From the NCBI GenBank assembly GCA_014360195.1, contig JACIXY010000015.1, positions 1 through 64,000 of the forward strand: DNA of 64,000 nt. Direction: 5' to 3'. The notes beneath the pieces were generated by a model. It was not told the DNA's origin, ran no database searches, and saw only the letters and a list, made by a program, of their open reading frames with translations. Source of the stretch: Bacillota bacterium. Lineage in GTDB: Bacteria > Bacillota > SHA-98 > UBA4971. Below are positions 26,310 through 34,072 of the stretch, piece by piece. The translations under genes and the position numbers were made by a program. Numbering within the stretch: position 1 is the stretch's first letter; each line of letters starts with the position of its first letter.

Positions 26310-27587
26310 TCATGCCTCCGTTTCGTTTGCTGACCCTGGTGCTGTGCCCGGTGCTGTCCGTGTTCCTGTTCTTGCCTCTGCTTCTGCCTCTGGTTCCGCG
26401 CCCACCTGTGTCTGCACTTCTGCCTCTGCCGCCGCACCATCCGGGGTTGGAGGTGCGGCCACGGTGCCGCGTACCACGAGCGTCGCCCGGATGACGATCT
26501 TGACCGGCGCCGGATCGACTCCGTTGATGATGTCCACGAGCCTGCGGGCGGCGATGGAGCCAAGCTGCTGCTTCGGGATGTGCATCGTCGTGAGCGGGGG
26601 ATGGGTGTGGCTGGCCACCTGTATGTCGTCGAATCCGATGACAGACACTTCGTCCGGTACCCTGATGCTGCGCTCGTGGAGCGCCTTGAGCACCCCGAGC
26701 GCCGTCATGTCGTTGTCCGCGAATATGGCGGTGGGCGGCTGAGGAAGATCCATTAACCTGAGCGTGCCCTCGTAGCCGATCTGCGGGCCGTGCTTGTCAA
26801 CGGACTCCGAGAACACCACCCACTTGCGATGGGACGGCATCCGGAGCTCATCGAGGGTCTTCGCGTAGCCGGCATAGCGCTGGGCGAGGGAGATGTGTGA
26901 CTGCGGCCCGCCCACGAAGCCGACCCGGCGGTGGCCAGACTGGTAGAGGTGCTCTATCGCGCACCGGGTCGCGGCTTCGTTGTCCGAGACCACGCAGTCC
27001 ACGGGTTCGTCCGGGAGCTCGTTGTCCACGAGGACCACCGGGATCCCCTTCTCACGAGCGGTCCTCGCCACCTGCGGGTGAACGTCGCACCCAACGAGGA
27101 GGATCCCCGCGAAGCCGCTCTCGCCTGCCTGGTCTGCGAAAAGATCGCTGTTGTCCCCAGCGCCGTCTATGCTCCGGAGGAAGACCCGGTAGCCCAGTTT
27201 CTGCAGGCTTTCCTCGATGCCCGCCACTACCGCTCCGTAGAACGGGTCGGTCACAAGCGACGACAGCCGCCTGTTGAACACGATGCCGATGCTTGCGCGC
27301 CCGCTTCCGCTTCCGCTTCCACTTCCGCTCCCGCTCCCGCTTGTGCCTCCGATGCCATTACGGCTACAGATACTGCTACCGCCGCCACCGTCGCTGCCGC
27401 GCGACGTTGCGGGCTCCGGGGGAGCGTCCATGGCCCCTGTACGGGCACGGTAGCCCAGCGACCGGGCGACGTTCAGGACCCGGGACCGGGTCCTCTCACT
27501 GATCCTCCCTTTGCGGTTAAGCGCCCGCGATACGGTGGAGGGTGAGACCCCTGCTTGCCTTGCTATTTCGCGGATGGTCGTGTCCAC
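26310..27587 (-). CDS. LacI-family transcriptional regulator of the carbohydrate locus
   Basis: Repressor with an N-terminal helix-turn-helix (TTIREIARQAGVSPSTVSRA, residues 3-22) and a periplasmic-binding-protein-like ligand domain from about residue 98 (ASIGIVFNRRL ... FADNDMTALGVLKAL ... VIGFDDIQVASHTHPPLTTM). The hinge is replaced by a roughly 45-residue low-complexity insertion (residues 52-97) that includes (SG)n encoded by TTCCGC-type hexamers at 27298-27345. A Glu/Ala/Thr-rich tail of about 35 residues is also unusual; LacI proteins are normally near 335-345 residues, while this is 425. The start is GTG 27587. It is followed after four bases by the unknown 915-residue gene, so the two are co-translated. 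Confidence 0.9.
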   Translation of the reverse strand: MDTTIREIARQAGVSPSTVSRALNRKGRISERTRSRVLNVARSLGYRARTGAMDAPPEPATSRGSDGGGGSSICSRNGIGGTSGSGSGSGSGSGSGRASIGIVFNRRLSSLVTDPFYGAVVAGIEESLQKLGYRVFLRSIDGAGDNSDLFADQAGESGFAGILLVGCDVHPQVARTAREKGIPVVLVDNELPDEPVDCVVSDNEAATRCAIEHLYQSGHRRVGFVGGPQSHISLAQRYAGYAKTLDELRMPSHRKWVVFSESVDKHGPQIGYEGTLRLMDLPQPPTAIFADNDMTALGVLKALHERSIRVPDEVSVIGFDDIQVASHTHPPLTTMHIPKQQLGSIAARRLVDIINGVDPAPVKIVIRATLVVRGTVAAPPTPDGAAAEAEVQTQVGAEPEAEAEARTGTRTAPGTAPGSANETEA

Positions 27588-27676
27588 TAAGCGATCGTCT
27601 CCCTCTCAGCAATCCTCTTCCTACGATCACCGTGTTCCTGCCGCCGAACGTCTATCGCCATTGCGTTGTCACCGTG

Positions 27677-27874
27677 TTGCGCAAAACCGCGCACTGGTTG
27701 CTCTTCTACTAATGCATTACTACGCAATTAGGCGGATTCCTTCTGTAGGGCGAAATTCCTTTCGCACTCGTCTCGTGCCCACGATATGCCAGTTTAATGG
27801 GCATATCGAAACGCGCAGGCGACGCAGCCGTACCCAGGTGAGCTTGCGCACCAAAGTTGCGCAGCGTTGCGCAA
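27677..27874 (-). promoter_or_regulatory. TTGCGCAA palindromes upstream of lacI-type gene (candidate operators)
   Basis: TTGCGCAA occurs at 27677-27684 and 27867-27874, with one-base variants TTGCGCAC at 27844-27851 and TTGCGCAG at 27857-27864. LacI-family operators are often palindromes with a central CG or GC, so these may be autoregulatory sites. A separate inverted repeat GATATGCC / GGCATATC flanks 27782-27806. No clear promoter was found on the minus strand. No gene is seen in 27588-27923. Confidence 0.4.
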
Positions 27875-27923
27875 CCCGTGCACGGAAGCCCGCGAACGAG
27901 TCCCTAGCGGAGTTATAACGCCC

Positions 27924-28076
27924 CCAAGTGAGGACGAGGGGTGTCAAAACCGGCGACTTCCCCGACGGGCCGGATTTTGGCAAAGCGCGCCCCGCCTGGG
28001 GCGCCGTCCCCGAGTGCAACACCCGTAACCCGGCGCCTGCTTGAAAACGGACAAGAACTAACGCACCCTCACTTAG
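27924..28076. repeat. Dispersed palindromic repeat, long form with internal left deletion
   Basis: The border CCAAGTGAGG (27924-27933) joins directly to the ACGAGGGGTGTC core, so the left inner arm is missing. The core hairpin is mutated (AAAACCGGCGACTT against GGCCGGATTTT), which breaks the terminator-like stem. The right end ACGCACCCTCACTTAG finishes at 28076. It is an older, decayed copy. Confidence 0.8.
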
Positions 28077-28191
28077 GATGGGAAGGTGATGACGAGCGGC
28101 TTTCGCTGTTCATCCGCACTACAAGTGAGAGATCCCACTGCACTGGCGTGACAGCGCCATGCCGTGTCTTTCCTCCCATGCCCGGGTAGCT

Positions 28192-28219
28192 TTGATCGGC
28201 GCTACTTTGGAGATAAAAT
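28192..28219 (+). promoter_or_regulatory. Putative promoter of the DUF1848 gene
   Basis: TTGATC (28192-28197), 16-bp spacer, TAAAAT (28214-28219). The start point should be near 28226, some 50 bases before the gene. Confidence 0.5.
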
Positions 28220-28277
28220 GCTGTTGAAAGGAATGCGGGGGCGGAGGGCGGGCTCCTCGTGAGACGAGGTGAGCGAA

Positions 28278-29102
28278 GTGATAGTCAGCGCAAGCCGCAG
28301 GACAGACATACCGAAGTTCTTCGCAGAGTGGTTCATGGACCGCGTTCGCGCAGGATCTTGCAGTTGTCCCAACCCCTTCAACCCGAAGCAGGTCTTCCAG
28401 GTTTCCCTGCGGCCCGAGCACGTCGACGTGATCGTCTTCTGGAGCAAGGACCCGGAACCTCTCCTGCCTCACCTTGGGGAGCTTGACCGCAGGGGGTTCA
28501 GGTACTACTTCCAGTTCACCCTGAACGGATACCCGCCGTTTCTTGAGCCGGGTGTGCCGCCGCTGGAGAGGACCCTCGCCACGTTCAGGCGCCTGTCGGA
28601 GGCGGTCTCTCCTGAAAGGGTGATCTGGCGCTACGACCCGATAGTGCTCACCAGCGCGACTGACGCCTCGTATCACGAGCGCCGGTTCCGGGAGATCGCA
28701 ACGGCCCTCGCGGGCAGGACCAGGCGCGTCGTCATAAGCCTCGTCGACGACTACCGGGGCTCGCGCGCCCGCCTCGCCCGGCTGGCCAGCCAGGGCATAC
28801 AGGTAGCGCGGCGATGCAGCGCCGATGACCCGCCCACGGCAGGCCTCCTTGCGACTATGGCACGCGTCGCAGCCGACTCGGGCATGGAGATCGTGACCTG
28901 CGCTGAGGAGAAGAGCCTCGAAAGCCTCGGGATCAAGCCCGGCAAGTGCATTGATGACGATTACATCGCCCGCGTTTTCGGCATCCGCGTCCCGGCCAAG
29001 AAGGACCCCGGCCAGCGCGCGGCGTGCGGCTGCGTCGTGAGCAGGGATATCGGCGTGTACGGTACGTGCCGGCACGGTTGTCTCTACTGCTACGCGTTGT
29101 AG
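28278..29102 (+). CDS. DUF1848 family protein (C-terminal cysteine cluster)
   Basis: Conserved protein of unknown biochemical function. It begins with the family hallmark MIVSASRRTDIPKFFAEWF and contains VDVIVFWSKDPEPLLPHL and VSPERVIWRYDPIVLT. The C-terminus has a cysteine cluster CGCVVSRDIGVYGTCRHGCL followed by YCYA, which resembles an iron-sulfur or radical-SAM-like ligand set. GTG 28278 is preferred over GTG 28269 because it gives the standard N-terminus and GAGGTGAG precedes it. It seems monocistronic. The opposite-strand frame across the gene is a shadow. Confidence 0.88.
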   Translation: MIVSASRRTDIPKFFAEWFMDRVRAGSCSCPNPFNPKQVFQVSLRPEHVDVIVFWSKDPEPLLPHLGELDRRGFRYYFQFTLNGYPPFLEPGVPPLERTLATFRRLSEAVSPERVIWRYDPIVLTSATDASYHERRFREIATALAGRTRRVVISLVDDYRGSRARLARLASQGIQVARRCSADDPPTAGLLATMARVAADSGMEIVTCAEEKSLESLGIKPGKCIDDDYIARVFGIRVPAKKDPGQRAACGCVVSRDIGVYGTCRHGCLYCYAL

Positions 29103-29420
29103 TAAGTGACGCGGCGAGCACGGGGTTCAGGAAACCGCCCGTGAGGCTGAGAACGTGGTGTATGTGACGCCGGAGGTGATCGCCAGGGTAGCGCCGTGAG
29201 CCGTACCACAGACGGCGTGACGAGAGGGCGATCGTCTTTTCCCTCATTGGAGATCACGAGCCCCACGGAATACTCGCATTTACCACTCCGAGAATACCCC
29301 CTCCATTACCGTCCTTCGTGGTGCTGATGCCGCCAGTATGGGGGTGACACGTCCGACTCCCGGCCAAATCACTCATGAACACTGCAATACATGAGCCTGC
29401 GGTAACCGGCCGCAACCCTC

Positions 29421-29487
29421 TTGACAATAGCGTCCCAACCGTCCTATGATAAGAACGACATACACATATATGCCTGAGACATATATA
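29421..29487 (+). promoter_or_regulatory. Promoter and ACATATAT repeats upstream of padR
   Basis: TTGACA (29421-29426), 18-bp spacer, TATGAT (29445-29450). Two direct copies of ACATATAT at 29464-29471 and 29479-29486 follow the start point; AT-rich sites there suit PadR autorepression (inference). The remaining part of 29103-29420 shows no gene. Confidence 0.6.
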
Positions 29488-29501
29488 GGGAGTGATCATT
29501 C

Positions 29502-29921
29502 ATGTGCAGCGACGACCGAGGTCAGTGCTACCCCCACGGGCCTGGGCAGCACAGGTGCGACTGCGCAGGTTCGCGGGTCGAGCGCTTCATCGAGCCGTGC
29601 CTGCTCTTGCTCCTGCTCGAGAAGCCTGCGCACGGGTACGACCTGATGGAGCGGCTGAGGGAATTCGGGTTCGATGGCGAAGACCAGGACCCCGGCATGG
29701 TATACCGCAACCTTCGGCGCCTCGAAAACCAGGGCATGGTCGAATCCGAGTGGGACACATCCGGGCCTGGCCCCGCAAAGCGCCTCTACCAGGTGACATC
29801 AGAAGGTCGCGACCTCTTGACGGCGTGGGGCGCGGTCATCAGGCGGAACAAGGCGACCCTCGAGAAATTCCTCGAACGTTACGAAGCTCTGGCAGGACGA
29901 TCCGATACTCCCTCCGGATGA
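29502..29921 (+). CDS. PadR-family transcriptional regulator with Cys-rich N-terminus
   Basis: Winged-helix repressor. The PadR domain spans about residues 27-135 (FIEPCLLLLLLEKPAHGYDL; GMVYRNLRRLENQGMVESEW; RLYQVTSEGRDLL). An added N-terminal stretch with cysteines at 2, 9, 19 and 21 could sense metal or redox state. ATG 29502 follows GGGAGTG. It leads a cassette with a small Cys/His-rich protein and a two-gene permease, so it probably controls export of a metal or thiol-reactive compound (inference). Confidence 0.88.
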   Translation: MCSDDRGQCYPHGPGQHRCDCAGSRVERFIEPCLLLLLLEKPAHGYDLMERLREFGFDGEDQDPGMVYRNLRRLENQGMVESEWDTSGPGPAKRLYQVTSEGRDLLTAWGAVIRRNKATLEKFLERYEALAGRSDTPSG

Positions 29922-30164
29922 CTCCCGCTTCCTCATCGTGTATGGTAAACGTGGTACACGGGATGTGGGGATGCGCGTCTTTGGCAAAGGGCTGGCTTTG
30001 GAGCCGGCTTCCAGAAGAGCGCCCCAGGACTCCTGCCGGGCAATGCTGCGGGAGGCGGGGGAGGACGAATTTCCAGCTTGGGGCCAGAGAACGTGGCCAA
30101 TCTGAAGGGCTTATCCTTAAGGACGAAACCCGGAAGACGGGCAAGGAAAGGAGGGGAGGACGTG

Positions 30165-30383
30165 ATGTGTTGTGAAGGGCACGCTTACCATCATGGTGCA
30201 AGGGAGCATGCGGGCGGAGGATGCTGCTGCCATGCGGAGCCACGATACTTCCATAGGCGCTTCTTTTCGCGCGAGGAGACCCTTGGGATGCTCAAGGACT
30301 ACCTCGAGGACCTGAAGGCCGAGGTGCGCGAGGTCGAGAGGCGGATAGAGTGCCTCGAGAAGGACGCTCATAAAGAGGAGTAA
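30165..30383 (+). CDS. Small Cys/His-rich coiled-coil protein (DUF5320-like)
   Basis: 72-residue protein: residues 1-30 hold Cys2, Cys3 and a CCCH cluster with many His residues; residues 40-68 form a charged amphipathic helix (DYLEDLKAEVREVERRIECL). Such small proteins often lie beside PadR and permease genes in clostridia. ATG 30165 is favoured because GGAGGGGAGGA precedes it closely; a longer frame from 30078 lacks a good site. It may bind metal and help the regulator or permease. The 243 bp between padR and this gene show nothing else. Confidence 0.65.
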   Translation: MCCEGHAYHHGAREHAGGGCCCHAEPRYFHRRFFSREETLGMLKDYLEDLKAEVREVERRIECLEKDAHKEE

Positions 30384-30404
30384 GGTGGCATCTCTTCACG
30401 GGAG

Positions 30405-30458
30405 GCGGCCCGCACATGCATTGGTTTGCGTATGCATTGAGTCGTTGGCGGGCCGCCC
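30405..30458 (+). terminator. Hairpin after the small Cys/His protein gene
   Basis: GGCGGCCCGC (30405-30414) and GCGGGCCGCC (30449-30458) form a perfect 10-bp stem with a 34-base loop that contains ATGCATTGGTTTGCGTATGCAT. It is followed by CACGTTTT. It could reduce read-through into the permease genes. Confidence 0.45.
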
Positions 30459-30637
30459 GTCACGTTTTGGCCTAGTACTGCTTTGCCAGATACGAAATAC
30501 CACCCGGCCTCGTGGGCCTGGCGGGTTTATCTGCGTCTGGCAGGGGGGCGCCGGGGAGGGATGGGGCGACTCGTGGTCTTGGTGACCCTTGACAGCGTGG
30601 CTCCCGGAAGACCGTTCCCGGAAGATAGGGGAGGTGC

Positions 30638-31123
30638 ATTGGTACGTTCACGTCGATTACATACACAGTCGCTATTGTATTCTTCCTCATCTCATTCGCG
30701 AAGGACCGCGACAGAACCCGCACGGCCTTACGTAAGTCCCTCGCTGCGTTTCTCGGTATCCTGCCCGACTTTGCTGCGGTGCTGGCCATTGTTGGCCTCG
30801 TTCTGACGTTCCTGTCCCCGACGACAGTGGCCGGACTCATAGGGGCGGGGACCCGGTTTGTCGGGATGATCATCACCTCGCTCATAGGCGCCGTCACCCT
30901 GATCCCGGGTTTTGTCGCTTTCCCGCTCGCTAAGTCCCTCCTTGAACGCGGCGCCGGGATCGCCCAGATAGCAGTGTTTGTGTCCACGCTCATGATGGTC
31001 GGCTTTGTGACCGCACCTCTTGAGATCCGCTACTTCGGCAGGAAGGTCACGCTCCTCAGGAACGGTCTCGCATACCTGTATTCCTTCATAGTCGCCTTCA
31101 TCATAGGGGTGGTGGTTAAGTGA
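30638..31123 (+). CDS. Permease, first half of a split DUF318/ArsP-like pair; probable ATT start
   Basis: Membrane protein of 161 residues. The clearly conserved part LAIVGLVLTFLSPTTVAGLI ... LIPGFVAFPLAKSLLERGAG ... VSTLMMVGFVTAPLEIRYFG matches half-size permeases of the COG0701 type. Family members have 40-45 further N-terminal residues, and these are present here in frame: TYTVAIVFFLISFAKDRDRT then ALRKSLAAFLGILPDF. Between the in-frame stop at 30626-30628 and residue 48 there is no ATG, GTG or TTG. The only codon with a good site is ATT 30638, preceded by GGGGAGGTG. A start at GTG 30779 would delete the first transmembrane segment. The next gene overlaps by four bases. Confidence 0.72.
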   Translation: MGTFTSITYTVAIVFFLISFAKDRDRTRTALRKSLAAFLGILPDFAAVLAIVGLVLTFLSPTTVAGLIGAGTRFVGMIITSLIGAVTLIPGFVAFPLAKSLLERGAGIAQIAVFVSTLMMVGFVTAPLEIRYFGRKVTLLRNGLAYLYSFIVAFIIGVVVK

Positions 31124-31863
31124 GCCGCTCACTGCACGATGATCCGCCACGCGAGAGTAGCCCGGCCAGTGCCACGGTAACCGGCGATATCAACCCGAGG
31201 CCGGGGGTGGAACCGGCCGTGGACGCCGTGGACGCCGTGAATTGCGCCACGGGGGGCGGCCGCCCCGTAGCCGCGCACAGAACAGCGGCGCACAGAACGA
31301 TTGGCACGATGGGCCGGAGCCGGCTGGCGGCGGTCGCGAGGGTGGCCCTCCGCTACAGGGTGTTTCTCCTCATCATAGCCGCCGACGCAGTGATCTGGGC
31401 GGTTCGTCCCAGCGCCGGAACGGCAGTGTTCGAGCGCACGCTGTCCAATTTCGCTGAAATGGCGGCTGTCCTACCGCCGATCTTTCTCTTGATCGGCCTG
31501 CTGGATGTCTGGGTCCCGAGGGAGACTCTCATGCGGTTTCTCGGCGATAGATCCGGGCTCCTTGGGGTCGCCATCAGCATCGTCCTTGGAGCTGCGGCCG
31601 CAGGCCCTCTCTACGCTGCCTTCCCGGTGGCGGCCATCATGATGAGAAAAGGTGCTAAGTTCTCCAATGTGATCGTGTTCCTCGGCTCGTGGTCCACCCT
31701 GAAGATCCCCATGGCCCTCTTCGAGGCGTCGGCGCTCGGCGCTCGCTTCGCCATCACGCGCTGGATCGCGAGCGTGCTCGGGGTTGCTGCAATGGCCGTC
31801 ATCATCGACCGCGCCGTCACTAAGGACGAGAAACGTGCGATCTACACTCGGCATGAGGTCTGA
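31120..31863 (+). CDS. Permease, second half of the split DUF318/ArsP-like pair
   Basis: Membrane protein with a variable hydrophilic N-terminus of about 70 residues (including a VDAVDAV repeat and RTAAHRT duplication), then segments FLLIIAADAVIWAVRPS, AAVLPPIFLLIGLLDVWVPR, GVAISIVLGAAAAGPLYAAF, PVAAIMMRKGAKFSNVIVFL and GSWSTLKIPM. The last motifs are typical of COG0701/DUF318 permeases, which include exporters of organoarsenicals, though the substrate here is unknown. GTG 31120 overlaps the stop of the first half (GTGA), so the two are coupled and probably form one transporter. Confidence 0.8.
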   Translation: MSRSLHDDPPRESSPASATVTGDINPRPGVEPAVDAVDAVNCATGGGRPVAAHRTAAHRTIGTMGRSRLAAVARVALRYRVFLLIIAADAVIWAVRPSAGTAVFERTLSNFAEMAAVLPPIFLLIGLLDVWVPRETLMRFLGDRSGLLGVAISIVLGAAAAGPLYAAFPVAAIMMRKGAKFSNVIVFLGSWSTLKIPMALFEASALGARFAITRWIASVLGVAAMAVIIDRAVTKDEKRAIYTRHEV

Positions 31864-31989
31864 CCATCGCGCAGCGTCTGTCCGCCTGCGCCGTCACCTG
31901 TGACCACGGCGATTGGGTTCGCAAGAGCCGCAGGGGGGTTCGCACGGGCCGTGGATCTCGCAGATCGTCCAGCAACTGTCTGATTTTCG

Positions 31990-32018
31990 TTGACTGCCCA
32001 CTTCGGGGAGCGTATAGT
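31990..32018 (+). promoter_or_regulatory. Promoter of the corA transcript
   Basis: TTGACT (31990-31995), 17-bp spacer, TATAGT (32013-32018). This predicts a start near 32025 and a 5' leader of about 480 nt before corA. No gene is supported in 31864-32505. Confidence 0.65.
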
Positions 32019-32230
32019 AGTGATGAAAGGGGGGAGACAAGCGTGGACGGCGACCCAGGTAGTACCGGACTATGCGGCCTCCGGTGCCCGAGTCGGCGGA
32101 CCGCGGCCGTTTTCGGCGTATAACCCTGGCCTTTGGCCTGCGAGAGCAGCGGGACGATCCCTCATGCTGGTGCGGATGTTCGCGCGTCCCGCGCATGTTC
32201 GCGCATTCGAGTGCTCTTGACGTAGGAACG

Positions 32231-32320
32231 CCGGAAACCTGTGCCGGGTCTTACGGCCCTGTCCGCGACAGGTCCGCGACAGGGTTCTGGAGAAGCTGTG
32301 ACCCGGCGCGAAGAATCCGG
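32231..32320 (+). ncRNA. Nested hairpin in the corA leader (candidate regulatory RNA)
   Basis: Three nested, perfectly complementary arms: CCGGA (32231-32235) with TCCGG (32316-32320); GCCGGGTC (32243-32250) with GACCCGGC (32300-32307); CCCTGTC (32257-32263) with GACAGGG (32278-32284). The structure is followed by TCGTTTTCTTT, so it could act as a terminator or switch. It does not match the M-box or other riboswitches that I can recall. Confidence 0.45.
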
Positions 32321-32505
32321 TCGTTTTCTTTGTGTACGCCTTCAGGAGCTCTACGAACGCGACGACGAATGCAACGATGAGATGCGCGGCAGGCTGTGGA
32401 TGGGGTGGGTGGGTGGCGGATGAGCGGGCGCATCTTCGCTGAGCCTTAGCTCACAGCTGGGCCTCAAGCCACAAGCCGTACCATGCTCAGCAGGGAGGGG
32501 TTCTG

Positions 32506-33480
32506 GTGATAGCTGCCTACAAGACGGTCGGCGACGACCTTGTAAAGACCGATGCCATCGGCGAGAAGGGCACCTGGGTGAGTCTGTTGAACCCGACGGA
32601 GGAGGAGATCCTTCGAACCCACAGAGAGGTGAACGTCCTGCTCGATTTCCTCAGGGCCCCGCTCGATGAGGAGGAGAGGCCGCGCATAGAGTCGGAGGAA
32701 GGACAGGTCCTGGTGCTGATAAACGTCCCCATAGTGCATGGCAACGGCGACCCTATCCTGTACGATACCATCCCGGTGGGCATCATCATCACCGAGGACA
32801 ATATCGTAACCGTGTGCCTCCAGGAGAACCCCATCCTTGCGGAGTTCGCCAGCGCAAAGCCCAGGACGCTCTATACCTTTAAGAAGACCCGGTTCCTTCT
32901 GCAGATCCTCTTCAAGACCGCGGGTCTTTACCTGAAATACCTGCGGCAGATCGACAAGCAGACCAGCGAGATCGAGGCACGGCTTCATCGCTCCATGAAG
33001 AACGAGGAGCTGATAAAACTCCTCAACCTGGAGAAGAGCCTCGTGTACTTCACTACATCCCTCAAGTCGAACGAGATCGTCATGGAGAAACTCCTCAGGC
33101 TATACCTCGTGAGGGTGGATTCGGCGGCCCATGCGGCGACCCGGGTGCTCAAGGCCTACCCCGAGGACGAGGACCTGCTCGAGGACGTCATAACCGAGAA
33201 CAAGCAGGCCATTGAGATGGGAGACATATATACCAGCATTCTGACAGGCATGATGGACGCGTTTGCCTCGATGATTTCGAACAACCTCAACATCGTGATG
33301 AAGTTCCTGACCTCCGTGACGATAGTGCTCTCTATCCCGACCATCGTGGCAAGCTTTTACGGGATGAACGTGTCGCTCCCGTTCCAGGAGTCCCCTCACG
33401 CGTTTCTCGGGACGATCGCTGTCTCCGTCGTGGCGAGCCTCACGGCGGTGTTTCTGCTTGCCAGGAGGAGGATGTTCTAA
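32506..33480 (+). CDS. corA: CorA-family magnesium/divalent cation transporter
   Basis: Pentameric divalent-cation channel. The signature YGMN lies near residue 285 at the end of the first transmembrane helix (VTIVLSIPTIVASF), followed by the second helix (GTIAVSVVASLTAVFLLA) and a basic tail RRRMF. The long cytosolic N-terminal domain and stalk helix (YTSILTGMMDAFASMISNNL) are intact. GTG 32506 has GGGAGGGG six bases upstream. Total length 324 is normal. The long structured leader suggests control by its ion or by another signal. The stop codon lies in the border of a dispersed repeat. Confidence 0.93.
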   Translation: MIAAYKTVGDDLVKTDAIGEKGTWVSLLNPTEEEILRTHREVNVLLDFLRAPLDEEERPRIESEEGQVLVLINVPIVHGNGDPILYDTIPVGIIITEDNIVTVCLQENPILAEFASAKPRTLYTFKKTRFLLQILFKTAGLYLKYLRQIDKQTSEIEARLHRSMKNEELIKLLNLEKSLVYFTTSLKSNEIVMEKLLRLYLVRVDSAAHAATRVLKAYPEDEDLLEDVITENKQAIEMGDIYTSILTGMMDAFASMISNNLNIVMKFLTSVTIVLSIPTIVASFYGMNVSLPFQESPHAFLGTIAVSVVASLTAVFLLARRRMF

Positions 33481-33602
33481 GTAAGAGTGCGGAAATGCTC
33501 CCGACTCTTGGAAGGGGTTGCCGGTGACTCAAAGAGAGTGTGCAACACCGGCAACCCGCCAGATGTTGGCAAACTGGGAGGAACCAACGAACCCTTACTT
33601 AG
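33477..33602. repeat. Dispersed palindromic repeat, complete short form
   Basis: 126-bp copy from CTAAGTAAGAGTGCGG (33477) to the mirror border ending CTTACTTAG (33602). Inner arms GGGGTTGCCGGTG and CAACACCGGCAACCC are perfect; the middle is ACTCAAAGAGAGTG. The left border supplies the corA stop TAA (33478-33480). Confidence 0.85.
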
Positions 33603-34072
33603 GAGCCCCTTGTGCGTATCGCGGGGCTGTGTCAGCACTCTTCTGCGACTGTTCCAAGACTGCACCAGGACTGTCCCAAAACCGTCCCTGGCTTTCCCAC
33701 GACAGGCCTGTGCAAAGTGACAGACTTATGATATCATGTAGCCAATAGAACAGTGCTGGAACTACACCCATAGTGTGGAAGCAACCTGTGTCCGTGCGCG
33801 TATGGCCTGGGGCACGAGGCAGTTTTCGGCGCGTGGTCCCTGACAGGCCGGTCCCGGGCAATGGGCGCGTGGGTAATCGGCGGGCCATGGGCGGGGGTAG
33901 TTTCAGTTGCCCGACGCGCAAACCTCGCGGGTGGCTCCCGCGTGCGCGGGCGGAGTTCCGGAGCGGGCGGGTTTCAAGCCCTGGCGGGCGGACGGGGGAC
34001 AGGGAAGCGTGCTCGGCAGGGCGGACATAAGGAGGAACACGTCCTCGGGAGAGCAGGGGGTGGAGACGAGAA
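33603..34072. other. Intergenic region without recognised gene
   Basis: About 470 bp between the repeat and the diguanylate cyclase. A possible -10 TATGAT lies at 33727-33732 without a clear -35. I looked for a c-di-GMP riboswitch and found no match to the GEMM consensus. GC-rich inverted segments (CTCGCGGG / CCCGCGTG near 33927-33952) may fold. Confidence 0.4.

Noticed and set aside
28119-29075. 318-residue minus-strand frame opposite the DUF1848 gene
   Set aside because: The plus-strand gene has clear family motifs; the minus frame has none.
32022-32220. 66-codon frame in the corA leader
   Set aside because: No ribosome binding site and no protein-like composition. It is more likely part of the untranslated leader.
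32025-32505. M-box magnesium riboswitch before corA
   Set aside because: I looked for the conserved M-box core and could not find it; only a different nested hairpin is visible.
33603-34072. c-di-GMP riboswitch before the diguanylate cyclase
   Set aside because: No match to the GEMM-I or GEMM-II consensus could be seen by eye.
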